Positions 52,578 through 59,951 of a stretch of DNA of 64,000 bases are shown one piece after another; positions within the stretch are counted from its first letter, which is position 1; every line of letters begins with the position of its first letter. This stretch comes from Candidatus Desantisbacteria bacterium CG1_02_49_89 (GTDB taxonomy: Bacteria > Desantisbacteria > UBA1551). Made by a program: the position numbers and the translations under genes. Location: contig MNUP01000033.1 of NCBI GenBank assembly GCA_001871075.1, positions 1 through 64,000 on the forward strand, in the 5' to 3' direction. Below the pieces are notes generated by a model. The model did no database searches and was not told where the DNA came from. It was given only the letters and a program-made list of their open reading frames with translations.

Positions 52578-53768
52578 TCATCCTTCCTTTACCTTGAACT
52601 TGAACAAAATAAAAAAGACAACCGCGGAAATAGCCATCGCTGAACCGAACAAAAACGCTATCCGGGGACCCATTCGGTCCCATAACATCCCCATTATAAG
52701 GCTTGAAGGCAGCGCCAGGAACCCAACTGTTGAGTGGTACATTCCGAAAGCGGTAGCCCTCTGTTCAGGCGGGACCAGTTTGGAAACAAACGCCCTGCTC
52801 ACGCCGTCAGTAAGACCGTAATAGAATCCGTATATGATAAAAAGCAGCCAGGTCAGCCATGCTGACGAAACAAACGCAAATCCCGCGTAAACTATCGCGT
52901 ATATCAGGAACCCGCAGGTTATAACGCGCTTTGAGCCTATCCTGTCCGAAAGAACTCCTGCCGGGAAAGCCGAAAGCGCGTATGCCAGGTTGAACGCAAC
53001 CCACAGCAAAGGCACGAATGCCGCATTTATGCCCGTGCTGCCCGCCCTGAGGATAAGGAACGCGTCGCTTGAATTTCCCAGGGTAAAAATCACTATGACA
53101 AAAAGGAACTTTTTAAGATCTGAAGATAACGACAGATCTTTTTCTTTATGCTGCCCCTTAGCGGCCGGTTCGGCCGAAGGAGAAAACTGGGGTTTCTGCT
53201 CTCTGGTAAACAGAACCAGCACAACAGCCAATACCGCAGGTATAACCGATATTAAAAATATATTACGGTAACTGAATTTACAAAAATAAAGGAACAGAAA
53301 TGCCAGGAGCGGCCCTACTACAGCACCTGCGGTATCCATAGACCTGTGGAAACCGAAGGCTTTTCCCCTGGTGCGCTCTTCGCACGAATCAGCTATAAGC
53401 GCATCCCTGGGCGAGGTTCTTGTTCCCTTTCCGATCCTGTCCAGAAACCTTAAGCCTAAGACGTGCCAGCCTTTTACGGCAATAGAAAGAAAGGGTTTAC
53501 TGAATGCTCCTATGCTGTAGCCTGCAACAACGAAGATCTTCCGTTTCTTAAGCCTGTCTGACAACCATCCGAAAAAAACTTTTAAAAAACTCGCTGTTGT
53601 CTCGGCTATTCCTTCAACCAGGCCTATGAATGCCTTGTTGACCCCGAGTATATTTGCAAGAAAAAGGGGCAAGATCGAATAATTCATCTGACTGGACACG
53701 TCCTCAGAGAAACTCGTCCAGCCAAGCAGTTTAATATTTTTGTTCAGCTCTTTTTTGTTTTCATCCAT
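52578..53768 (-). CDS. MFS transporter
   Basis: 396 residues with about twelve membrane segments and the MFS motif GWLSDRLKKRKIFV after segment 2, and a second, GVLSDRIGSKRVI, in the C-terminal half. The central cytoplasmic loop (FTREQKPQFSPSAEPAAKGQ) is polar. Substrate unknown. It lies 1 bp before the glmU-like gene, so it is probably in the same transcript. Confidence 0.9.
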   Translation of the reverse strand: MDENKKELNKNIKLLGWTSFSEDVSSQMNYSILPLFLANILGVNKAFIGLVEGIAETTASFLKVFFGWLSDRLKKRKIFVVAGYSIGAFSKPFLSIAVKGWHVLGLRFLDRIGKGTRTSPRDALIADSCEERTRGKAFGFHRSMDTAGAVVGPLLAFLFLYFCKFSYRNIFLISVIPAVLAVVLVLFTREQKPQFSPSAEPAAKGQHKEKDLSLSSDLKKFLFVIVIFTLGNSSDAFLILRAGSTGINAAFVPLLWVAFNLAYALSAFPAGVLSDRIGSKRVITCGFLIYAIVYAGFAFVSSAWLTWLLFIIYGFYYGLTDGVSRAFVSKLVPPEQRATAFGMYHSTVGFLALPSSLIMGMLWDRMGPRIAFLFGSAMAISAVVFFILFKFKVKEG

Positions 53769-54022
53769 TTAATATAGTCAGATATATAAATAGAATTGAG
53801 AATTTAAAAACGGGTCGGCTTCGAACCATATTTAAAAGCTGAAAATGGATAATAGAGCAATAGACCATCCCGATGTAACATCGGGACTCTATTTTTTCGC
53901 TCTGCGAATGCTCAATACTGAGAATGGAAAATAGAGCAATAGACCGCAATTTCGCAATTCCTTTCTCTATTTTCTATTGTTCTATTGCTCCATTGCTCTA
54001 TTTTTTCGCTCTGCGAAAAAAT
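53769..54022. repeat. tRNA-linked repeat block 3' of tRNA-Gly
   Basis: Two GAGAATGGAAAATAGAGCAA-type tracts, the hairpin TCCCGATGT/ACATCGGGA (53868-53886), CTATTTTCTATTG tracts, and the hairpin ATTTTTTCGC/GCGAAAAAAT (54000-54022) one base from the tRNA. No gene. Confidence 0.8.
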
Positions 54023-54023
54023 G

Positions 54024-54095
54024 AGCGGGAGACGGGATTCGAACCCGCGACATCTACCTTGGCAAGGTAGCACTCTACCACTGAGCTACTCCCGC
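54024..54095 (-). tRNA. tRNA-Gly(GCC)
   Basis: Acceptor GCGGGAG/CTCCCGC, discriminator T as usual for Gly, anticodon stem CTACC/GGTAG with loop TTGCCAA. CCA is not encoded. Confidence 0.95.
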
Positions 54096-54103
54096 TTAAA
54101 ATA

Positions 54104-54136
54104 CAGTTGTCAGTTGTCGGTTCTCAGTTGTCAACT
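54104..54136. repeat. Heptamer array (CAGTTGT type x4)
   Basis: CAGTTGT, CAGTTGT, CGGTTCT, CAGTTGT, CAACT, directly upstream of tRNA-Gly. It contains TTGACA on the tRNA strand. Confidence 0.9.
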
Positions 54137-54207
54137 AAAAATCAAACTCTTTGATCTATTTTCAATTTTCCTTTGCTCGATTGCTCTGATCCCGATTTTA
54201 TCGGGAT

Positions 54208-54226
54208 TTGCGAGGGAGAGGACTTG
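54208..54226 (-). pseudogene. Degenerate tRNA 3' remnant
   Basis: The minus strand reads CAAGTCCTCTCCCTCGCA, close to the T-arm and acceptor 3' part of tRNA-Leu(TAG) (CAAGTCCCTTCCCTCGCA). It is followed by a hairpin ATCCCGAT/ATCGGGAT like that of the intact tRNAs. The rest of the gene is replaced by palindromes. Confidence 0.6.
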
Positions 54227-54360
54227 GTCCTTTGTGAATCTTCGCCAGAACCGGGTGAAGTCTCAGATTCACCCGGAGCCGGGGAATTTTGCTGACGCCC
54301 CGATGGTAGTCATCGGGGCTTTACCAGTGGCGCAAAATTCCTTTCAAGTCTTTGTCAAAA
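54227..54360. repeat. Nested palindrome cluster
   Basis: Stems GTGAATCT/AGATTCAC, CCGGGTGAA/TTCACCCGG, GGAATTTTGC/GCAAAATTCC enclosing GCCCCGATG/CATCGGGGC, and CAAGT/ACTTG. It replaces the body of a tRNA. Confidence 0.75.
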
Positions 54361-54465
54361 CTTGAAAATGGAAAATTGAACAATAGACCGCAATCTCCTT
54401 AAGTATTTATCTATTGCTCTATTCTCTATTTTCGATTGCTCCGATTTTTCGCCTCGCGAAAAATC

Positions 54466-54547
54466 TGCGAGGGAAGGGACTTGAACCCCTAAGCCTTTCG
54501 GCATACGGTCCTAAGCCGTACGCGTATACCAGTTCCGCCACCCTCGC
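54466..54547 (-). tRNA. tRNA-Leu(TAG)
   Basis: Acceptor GCGAGGG/CCCTCGC, discriminator A, anticodon stem TACGG/CCGTA with loop CTTAGGA, long variable arm GCC/GGC. CCA is not encoded. Confidence 0.95.
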
Positions 54548-54608
54548 TTACAATCTATTCTCCATTTTCTATTTTCGGACTCTGAAAATAGAACAATAGA
54601 GCAATTGA

Positions 54609-54697
54609 CCGTCCCGACCGTAGCCCGCCACGGTTATTGGCGGGCGCAGGTCCCTGTGTTAAGTTCCGGTTTTATCGGAACTACAGGGATCGGGACT
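54609..54697. repeat. Composite hairpin element, copy 2
   Basis: Near-identical to 38785-38875, differing mainly in the loop around 54668-54676. Located 3' of tRNA-Lys. Confidence 0.9.
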
Positions 54698-54699
54698 CT

Positions 54700-54722
54700 G
54701 ATCTTTCACCTCGTGAAAGATC
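54700..54722 (-). other. Hairpin abutting the 3' end of tRNA-Lys
   Basis: Stem GATCTTTCAC / GTGAAAGATC with a 3-nt loop. Compared with the Val and Leu hairpins, paired changes keep the stem. Confidence 0.75.
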
Positions 54723-54794
54723 TGCGCTGCGCCGGATTTGAACCAGCAACCTTGTCCTTAAGAGGGACCTGCTCAACCGTTGAGCTAGCAGCGC
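54723..54794 (-). tRNA. tRNA-Lys(CTT)
   Basis: Acceptor GCGCTGC/GCAGCGC, discriminator A, T-arm GCTGG/CCGGC, anticodon loop CTCTTAA giving CTT. The outermost anticodon-stem pair is a G-A mismatch. Confidence 0.9.
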
Positions 54795-54889
54795 ATATTA
54801 CTACGATGAAAGAAAATAGAAAATGGAAAATAGACCACAATCTCGCTATTCCTTAATCCATTGCTCTATTCTCTATTGCTCGATTGTTC

Positions 54890-54911
54890 TGTTTTTCCCG
54901 AAGGGAAAAAC
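54890..54911 (-). other. Hairpin abutting the 3' end of tRNA-Arg(TCG)
   Basis: Stem TGTTTTTCCC / GGGAAAAACA with a GAA loop. Confidence 0.7.
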
Positions 54912-54985
54912 AGCGCCCGGGGCGGCTCGAACGCCCGACCTGCTGCTTCGAAGGCAGCCGCTCTATCCATCTGAGCTACGGGCGC
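54912..54985 (-). tRNA. tRNA-Arg(TCG)
   Basis: Acceptor GCGCCCG/CGGGCGC, anticodon stem GCTGC/GCAGC with loop CTTCGAA, anticodon TCG. The base at the discriminator position is T, unusual for Arg. Confidence 0.92.
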
Positions 54986-55100
54986 ACGCATTCGTCTACA
55001 CCCAACGCCCGGAGCGAACTTCCATTAATACCCTCAGGGTCCATTAATAAATATATTAGTATATCATAAATAATAAAAAATGTCAAATAAAACCAGGAAG

Positions 55101-55547
55101 CTATTTATTTTTATAAAATAATGATGTAAGTGTTTTTTTCAGCGCCGCAACGCCCTTTTCGTCATCGATCTTGTAGCTGTTTATAAGGAATTCCGCTATG
55201 GATTGCGCCATTGCGCTCGCCTGGTTATTCTCAATAGACAGATAGTCAACCCCGGTCTGCATTTTACCGGGCTCTGTCTCTTCGGACCACACTACCCTTC
55301 CGATCGCCTTTATTTTGTGCTCGGGAAACGCCAGAATAATTTCCAGTATCGTATTGGGAGGTATTATCTCATTTGTAACTATGCACAGCCCGCTCGTGCT
55401 GAAATTCTTTGTGGAAGTATTATAAATTTTTTGCCCAAGGTTCTCAAAATCTTCTTTTGATATGTTAGAGAGCGCGCGGTATTTCACCGGGATTTTGCCG
55501 CTTATGCGGGGGAATGTTCTCCTTTCTTCGCCCTTCCAGTCTCCCAT
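55101..55547 (-). CDS. PilZ-domain protein (c-di-GMP receptor)
   Basis: 148 residues. The c-di-GMP-binding pattern is complete: RRTFPR near the N-terminus and NFSTSG near residue 50. A C-terminal helix (about 115-148) follows the barrel. It probably senses c-di-GMP made by the GGDEF protein and degraded by the HD-GYP protein elsewhere in the window. It stands alone, downstream of a heptamer array. Confidence 0.9.
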   Translation of the reverse strand: MGDWKGEERRTFPRISGKIPVKYRALSNISKEDFENLGQKIYNTSTKNFSTSGLCIVTNEIIPPNTILEIILAFPEHKIKAIGRVVWSEETEPGKMQTGVDYLSIENNQASAMAQSIAEFLINSYKIDDEKGVAALKKTLTSLFYKNK

Positions 55548-55569
55548 TTCGCCTCCAGCTTTCTAATAC

Positions 55570-55601
55570 AGTAACAAGTAACAAGTGACAAGTAACAAGT
55601 T
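55570..55601. repeat. Heptamer array (AGTAACA x4)
   Basis: AGTAACA, AGTAACA, AGTGACA, AGTAACA, immediately upstream of the PilZ gene. Confidence 0.95.
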
Positions 55602-55672
55602 TACAGCTTTTAACTGGATACTGGTCGCCACTACGGTCACCACTTCGGCGACCTGCCGACGCGGCATGGCGA

Positions 55673-55743
55673 CCCGCCGTAGTGTCAGCAAACTCTTTGC
55701 GAATAGCAAAGTTTTGAGTTTGCTGAGCATTCACGCAGGCGGG
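55673..55743. repeat. MITE-like inverted-repeat element, copy 1
   Basis: Outer ends CCCGCC...GGCGGG, inner stem AGCAAACT/AGTTTGCT and CTTTGC/GCAAAG around GAATA. Related to 58660-58730. Confidence 0.75.
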
Positions 55744-55768
55744 ACACTGGCTACTGGTCACTGATTTG

Positions 55769-57418
55769 TTATTCGTAGGGCACGACTGCGGGTTCGCCGG
55801 TTTTTGAGGACTTTTCCGCGGCTTCTATCACCCCTATGACCCTGCGCGCCTTTTCTGCAGTTATCTCAAGTTTTTCACCGAGCATCAAATGATCGGCAAC
55901 GTTAACATAATACTCGTTCCAGAAAGAAGGTTTGTACTTAATATCGGATTCAGAGCGAACTCCCTGGATCAACGAGCTCATATGGAAGGAACCCTTGCCC
56001 CATTCATCTGTTATTCCGCCTGTTTCTCCCAGTATCCTCCATCTTGGCTTGCCTATCGCGGCAATACTTGAAACCTGGATATCGGCATACGCGCCGTTCT
56101 CAAACCTGATAATGGCCTGCGTCTGGTCCTCGACGGTAACCGAGTGCCATACCCTCTTATGGAAAAATCCGGTTACGTTTTTTATCCCGGATGGTATCAA
56201 ACCAAGGGTCCAAAATATAAGGTGGGCCCCCCAGTCATAAAGAGCGCCTCCCGAGATCTTCTTGTCGGACCTCCACCAGTATCCCGGATGCCCGTAGCCG
56301 CCTATGAATATTTCCGTGTGGAAAATATTTCCGATCATGCCTTTTTTCACCACTTCTTCTATTGCGAGGAAATCCCCGTCCCATCTCCTGTTGTGGAAAA
56401 CTGACAGCATAACTCCGTTCTTTTTTGCCGCCCTTATCATTTCCGTTGCTTCTTTTGTCGTCAGGCACATTGGTTTTTCAAGAACAACGCTCTTACCCGC
56501 GGCCAGGCAGTCCATTGCTATCGGGGCATGAGTATTATGGGGCGTAATCACGCTGACCAGCCCTATTTCCTTATTCTTAAGCATTTTTTTGTAATCGGTA
56601 TACGTGGTTATTGCGGGGAAATCTTTCTTTACCGCCTCCATTCTTCTGGCATTCAAATCGCACGCGCCAATGCCTTTTATCCCGGCTGCGTTCATCATAT
56701 CAAGATGCGCCTTGCCCATATTGAATGCCCCGCCGTATCCTATAACCGCCCCGCTGACCGTTTTATCCTCCCTGAAACCGGTTACAAAACGCGCGGCCCT
56801 TCCGACTATTTTCCGGAACGACGGATGCAGAAGCGCTGCGCCATCGTGGCCCAGGGCAACATAACAAACCTTCCCCTTTCCGCATTCTTTTATATAAACC
56901 ATTGGCTGGGATTTCCCCTGCCAGAACGCAGTTGCCAGGATATGGACCGCCGGGTCATGATCAACAAAATACAACTCGTCTGAAACGCTGAAATCCTGGA
57001 GCCTTTTTGTCACAAGGCTGTCTCGGTCTGCGATATTTACCTGAAACTCCTGGTAAGGCGCGTGGCCTTTGAATTCGCATCCGAGCATAGCCAGGTAATT
57101 CTTATTGCCTTTAAAGATTGAAGCGCAGTGGATTCCTACAAACCCGCCGCCCTTTTTAACGAAAGACATTAATAAGGATTCCTGCTCCGCTGTTAATTTA
57201 CCCCGGCTGTATCCTTCCACCGGACCGTGCGCGTAGAAAATACACGCTTTAAAGGATCCCAGTTTTTCCGGAGTAATCGCGTCCATCCGCTCAACCAGCT
57301 CTGCGTCAAATCCCTCATCCTCTTTCAGGATATCCCTCAGGATAACTCCGGTTTTATGAAAATCGTGGCTCCTGGCATCCCCTTCAGCCACGATCAATAT
57401 CCTTCCCCCTTCTGTCAT
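55769..57418 (-). CDS. ThuA-like domain fused to Gfo/Idh/MocA oxidoreductase
   Basis: 549 residues. Residues ~1-195 are a ThuA-type (trehalose-utilisation, class I amidotransferase-like) domain: ACIFYAHGPVEGYSRGKLT, GFVGIHCASI, CYVALGHDGA. Residues ~200-549 are an oxidoreductase with VIGYGGAFNMGKAHLDMMNA, VVLEKPMCLTTKEATEM and a catalytic-region His in DWGAHLIFW. The two domains are usually separate genes acting on sugars. It overlaps efp by 4 bp. Substrate unknown. Confidence 0.9.
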   Translation of the reverse strand: MTEGGRILIVAEGDARSHDFHKTGVILRDILKEDEGFDAELVERMDAITPEKLGSFKACIFYAHGPVEGYSRGKLTAEQESLLMSFVKKGGGFVGIHCASIFKGNKNYLAMLGCEFKGHAPYQEFQVNIADRDSLVTKRLQDFSVSDELYFVDHDPAVHILATAFWQGKSQPMVYIKECGKGKVCYVALGHDGAALLHPSFRKIVGRAARFVTGFREDKTVSGAVIGYGGAFNMGKAHLDMMNAAGIKGIGACDLNARRMEAVKKDFPAITTYTDYKKMLKNKEIGLVSVITPHNTHAPIAMDCLAAGKSVVLEKPMCLTTKEATEMIRAAKKNGVMLSVFHNRRWDGDFLAIEEVVKKGMIGNIFHTEIFIGGYGHPGYWWRSDKKISGGALYDWGAHLIFWTLGLIPSGIKNVTGFFHKRVWHSVTVEDQTQAIIRFENGAYADIQVSSIAAIGKPRWRILGETGGITDEWGKGSFHMSSLIQGVRSESDIKYKPSFWNEYYVNVADHLMLGEKLEITAEKARRVIGVIEAAEKSSKTGEPAVVPYE

Positions 57419-57996
57419 TTATGCTCCTTTTTTGGTTCGTGCAGCCTTTCCATGTATTCTCCCGTGTGCGTGTCCACTATCACGGTTTCTCCGGAACTCA
57501 GGAATTGCGGCACTAATATTTCGGTTTTATTTTCCAGGACCGCCGGTTTCATCACGTTACCCGAAGCGTTTGTCACTGAAGGCAGCGTGCTTATTATTTT
57601 CATCTGAATGGTTGGAGGCATTTCCACACCCATCATTTCGTCCTTGAAATAAAGCGCGTCAACCTCCATGTCAGGTTTTAAGAACAAAGCCCCCTTGCCA
57701 AGCTGTCCTTTTGTGACGCTTAACTGCTCGTAAGTTTCCTTATCCATGAAAACATATTTTTCCCCGTCCGCGTAAAGGAACTGATTTTTTCTGCGGTCGA
57801 TCTCGACGTCATTAAATTTGTCCGTTGGTTTGAAGGTGTGCTCCGTGATATTTCCTGTCCTGACGTTCCTCAATTTTACCTTTGTTATGACTCCGGCTTT
57901 TGGCCCAGAAGTCTGCTGCTGGATCCAGATTATTGAGTAGATCGCTCCCTCGAGTTCAAGAACAAGGCCTTTCCTGAGCTGAGACGTCGTAACCAT
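57415..57996 (-). CDS. efp: Elongation factor P
   Basis: The start is the ATG at 57996 with AAAGGGGGGTGTGC before it. About 193 residues. It relieves ribosome stalling at polyproline. The tip loop reads SGPKAGVITKVKLRN, so the usually modified Lys is kept. C-terminal OB folds end with VIVDTHTGEYMER. No modification enzyme (EpmA, EarP) is in the window. Confidence 0.95.
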   Translation of the reverse strand: MVTTSQLRKGLVLELEGAIYSIIWIQQQTSGPKAGVITKVKLRNVRTGNITEHTFKPTDKFNDVEIDRRKNQFLYADGEKYVFMDKETYEQLSVTKGQLGKGALFLKPDMEVDALYFKDEMMGVEMPPTIQMKIISTLPSVTNASGNVMKPAVLENKTEILVPQFLSSGETVIVDTHTGEYMERLHEPKKEHK

Positions 57997-58256
57997 TGCA
58001 CACCCCCCTTTAAAAACGGTGTCAAGCGGCAAGTGTCAGAATGTCAGAGCAGAATTATGGCTCTTTGACTTATATCTTCAATACTTTTTAATCAAGCCGC
58101 GTTTTCCTTTCTATATTTTCAATTGCTCTGTTTTCAGCTCTGCGAAATAAAATCTGAAAATGGAAAATAGAGCAATAGACCGAAATGTCGCTTCTTTTTT
58201 CTCTATTTTCTATTGTTCTATTGCTCCATTGCTCTGATTTTCCCTGCGGGAAAATC
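57997..58256. repeat. tRNA-linked repeat block 3' of tRNA-His
   Basis: AATTGCTCTGTTTTC, TGGAAAATAGAGCAATAGACC and CTATTGTTCTATTGC tracts, ending in the hairpin GATTTTCCC/GGGAAAATC (58236-58256). No gene. Confidence 0.75.
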
Positions 58257-58335
58257 TGGGGTGAGCGAGGGGATTTGAACCCCCGGCCACTTGGGCCACA
58301 GCCAAGTGCTCTAACCGGACTGAGCTACGCCCACC
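58257..58335 (-). tRNA. tRNA-His(GTG)
   Basis: G-1 and C73 identity bases present, acceptor GTGGGCG/CGCTCAC, anticodon stem CTTGG/CCAAG with loop CTGTGGC. It is the only tRNA here with CCA encoded (58257-58259). Confidence 0.95.
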
Positions 58336-58431
58336 ACCTAATAATCCATTTTCTATTTTCTATTATCGATTACTCGATTGCTCTGTTTTTCCCGCTGGTA
58401 CTGCCTGAGAATAGAGAATGGAACATAAACC

Positions 58432-58478
58432 GTCCCGATGTTACATCGGGACTCTGATTTTTCGCTTCGCGAAAAATC
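58432..58478 (-). other. Tandem hairpins 3' of tRNA-Arg(TCT)
   Basis: GTCCCGATGT/ACATCGGGAC (58432-58452) followed by GATTTTTCGC/GCGAAAAATC (58456-58478), which abuts the tRNA. Confidence 0.75.
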
Positions 58479-58552
58479 TGCGCCTGGCCCGATTCGAACG
58501 GGCGGCCACCTACTTAGAAGGCAGGTGCTCTATCCAACTGAGCTACAGGCGC
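58479..58552 (-). tRNA. tRNA-Arg(TCT)
   Basis: Acceptor GCGCCTG/CAGGCGC, discriminator A, anticodon stem CCTGC/GTAGG with loop CTTCTAA. CCA is not encoded. Confidence 0.95.
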
Positions 58553-58566
58553 ACACCCATAAAAAC

Positions 58567-58601
58567 AGTGTCAAAGAGTCAGAGTGTCAGAGTGTCAAAG
58601 T
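58567..58601. repeat. Octamer array (AGTGTCAG type x4)
   Basis: AGTGTCAA, AGAGTCAG, AGTGTCAG, AGTGTCAA, upstream of tRNA-Arg(TCT). Confidence 0.85.
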
Positions 58602-58659
58602 AAAAGATAAGAATCCTTAGATATTTGGAGCGAAGGGAAACTGCCTGTCCGCCGACTTG

Positions 58660-58730
58660 CCCGCCGTAGCACCAACAAACCTTTTTCGAATAGAAAAATA
58701 TTAGGTTTGTTGGGTATCTGCGCAGGCGGA
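58660..58730. repeat. MITE-like inverted-repeat element, copy 2
   Basis: Outer CCCGCCGTAG...CGCAGGCGGA, inner CCAACAAACCT/AGGTTTGTTGG around TCGAATAGA. Same plan as 55673-55743, with paired base changes in the stem. Confidence 0.75.
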
Positions 58731-58820
58731 AGCATATTGCGGCAAACCCACGACGTTTAGTTAATACACAAATACCCTTAAACAAAAAGAACTAGAGAAT
58801 AGAAAATTGAGCAATAGACC

Positions 58821-58866
58821 GTCCCGATGTCACATCGGGGCTCCAAATTTTCGCGTTGCGAAATTT
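58821..58866 (-). other. Tandem hairpins 3' of tRNA-Pro
   Basis: GTCCCGATGT/ACATCGGGG (58821-58840), then AAATTTTCGC/GCGAAATTT with one bulge (58845-58866), 2 nt from the tRNA. Confidence 0.7.
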
Positions 58867-58868
58867 TA

Positions 58869-58943
58869 TCGGGAAGGTGGGATTTGAACCCACGGCCTCC
58901 TGCTCCCAAAGCAGGCGCGCTAGCCAGGCTGCGCTACTCCCCG
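58869..58943 (-). tRNA. tRNA-Pro(TGG)
   Basis: Acceptor CGGGGAG/CTTCCCG with one G-T pair, discriminator A, anticodon stem CCTGC/GCAGG with loop TTTGGGA. CCA is not encoded. A 5'-half copy with inserts lies upstream. Confidence 0.95.
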
Positions 58944-59042
58944 TCGCCTGCTTTGCTCGCCCAGGGCATTCTGCAGGCGAACAAAGCGTTTGTTCGTTCC
59001 ACTCACTCCATGCCCGTGAACGACATAAGTGATGTCGTTCAC
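58944..59042 (-). mobile_element. Palindrome-bearing insert B between tRNA-Pro and its remnant
   Basis: In tRNA sense it begins with the hairpin GTGAACGACAT/ATGTCGTTCAC, loop CACTT (59016-59042), then GGGCATGGAGTGAGTGGAAC, a CGAACAAA/TTTGTTCG stem and a GCCTGC/GCAGGC stem. About 99 bp. Related to 59061-59142 and 8961-9036. Confidence 0.65.
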
Positions 59043-59162
59043 CCCAAAGCAGGCGCGCTAATCCTGTGTGCTATGCAATAACGGAAGTGTGGCTCGTTCC
59101 ACTCGCATCGCACCCGTAAACGACATAAGTGATGTCGTTTACCCAGGCTGCGCTACTCCCCG
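59043..59162 (-). pseudogene. Partial tRNA-Pro 5'-half copy split in the D-loop by an insert
   Basis: 59143-59162 repeats the tRNA-Pro 5' end through the D-loop CCTGG. 59043-59060 repeats TAGCGCGCCTGCTTTGGG up to the anticodon. Between them lies insert A. Copy and intact gene match exactly in both pieces, and the copy stops at the anticodon as in tRNA-Phe. Confidence 0.85.
59061..59142 (-). mobile_element. Palindrome-bearing insert A in the tRNA-Pro remnant
   Basis: In tRNA sense it starts after CCTGG with the hairpin GTAAACGACAT/ATGTCGTTTAC, loop CACTT (59116-59142), then GGGTGCGATGCGAGTGGAAC, and ends ACACAGGAT. Same insertion point as in the tRNA-Phe remnant. Confidence 0.65.
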
Positions 59163-59169
59163 CGTCTAA

Positions 59170-59242
59170 ACAGTTAAAAGTTGCCCGCCCCGATAGCCAT
59201 CGGGGCGAGGTCTCGCCCTGATTGAAATCAGGGCGGAAAAGA
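59170..59242. repeat. Double-hairpin repeat, near-identical to 8655-8727
   Basis: Starts ACAGTTAAAAGTTGCCCG and ends ATCAGGGCGGAAAAG. Differs from the other copy by about two bases. Confidence 0.9.
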
Positions 59243-59253
59243 TAAAAATTAAA

Positions 59254-59844
59254 TTAAAACAGTTTCGAAAGAACCTTTTTTACTTTCCGAAGGGCTTTTG
59301 CGCGGTGGCTGATCCTGTTCTTTGTTTTCATACCCAGCTCTGCGAAAGTTTTGCCGTATCCTTCCGGGATGAAGACCGTATCATAGCCAAAACCTTCCGT
59401 TCCCTTTATTTCCGCGGATATCCTGCCTTTGCATATCCCGGTAACTGTTTTTACCGGTCCTTTTGATCCGGCTAAAGCAACAATGCATGTAAATCTTGCT
59501 TTTCGTTTGCCCGGTCGCATGTCCTTCATTAACCTTAGCAGTTTCCTGTTATTATCAGCGTAAGTGCAATCCTCTCCAGCGAACCTTGAAGAGCGAACTC
59601 CCGGCTTGCCCTTAAGCGCCCCTACCACCAAACCTGAATCATCGGCAAGGGCCATTCTGCCGGTTTTCCGGGAGATCACAGTTGCTTTTTTAACCGCGTT
59701 AGCCCTGAAAGTCCTGCCGTTTTCCACAACTTCAGGCATCGGTGGAAAATCCTTCAGGGTCAATATTTTTATTTTAAGCCCCCTAAGGATCTTCTTAATT
59801 TCGCGAACTTTGTCAAAATTGTTTGTTGCCAGCACCAGTTCCAT
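59254..59844 (-). CDS. rdgB: dITP/XTP pyrophosphatase (RdgB/HAM1 family)
   Basis: Removes non-canonical purine triphosphates. 196 residues, standard. LATNNFDKVREIKKIL (substrate start), LADDSGLVVGALKGKPGVRS, GFGYDTVFIPEG and SHRAKAL are conserved. It lies downstream of rph, the usual order, but separated by a repeat-filled gap. Confidence 0.95.
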   Translation of the reverse strand: MELVLATNNFDKVREIKKILRGLKIKILTLKDFPPMPEVVENGRTFRANAVKKATVISRKTGRMALADDSGLVVGALKGKPGVRSSRFAGEDCTYADNNRKLLRLMKDMRPGKRKARFTCIVALAGSKGPVKTVTGICKGRISAEIKGTEGFGYDTVFIPEGYGKTFAELGMKTKNRISHRAKALRKVKKVLSKLF

Positions 59845-59849
59845 ATTTA

Positions 59850-59946
59850 ATTATGAATTATGAATGCTGAGTTATGAATCAACGGCAAGGATTTCAATTT
59901 AAATTAAATTCCTTGACTCATAATTCATAACTCATAACTCATAATT
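59850..59946. repeat. Inverted pair of heptamer arrays between rph and rdgB
   Basis: ATTATGA-type units at 59850-59880 and the inverse ACTCATA/ATTCATA units at 59916-59946, joined by CAAGGATTTCAATTT...AAATTCCTTG. The whole gap can fold on itself. Confidence 0.85.
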
Positions 59947-59951
59947 TACTG

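Larger units (their letters stand above)
54096..54465. other. 370-bp repeat region between tRNA-Gly and tRNA-Leu(TAG)
   Basis: Holds a CAGTTGT heptamer array (54104-54136), a hairpin and tRNA 3' remnant (54189-54226), a chain of nested palindromes (54227-54360), CTATTGCTC tracts and the hairpin GATTTTTCGC/GCGAAAAATC (54443-54465) abutting tRNA-Leu. Confidence 0.75.

Noticed and set aside
53811-53828. T-arm-like GGTTCGAAGCC on the minus strand
   Set aside because: No pairing arms or acceptor around it; likely chance or too decayed to call.
53985-54365. Plus-strand reading frame of 126 residues
   Set aside because: It crosses tRNA-Gly and palindromes; the codons reflect structured RNA, not protein.
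55465-55761. 98-residue minus-strand reading frame upstream of the PilZ gene
   Set aside because: Most of it is translated heptamer and MITE-like repeat; no ribosome site.
58579-58785. 68-residue minus-strand reading frame
   Set aside because: Lies wholly in repeats and MITE-like copy 2.
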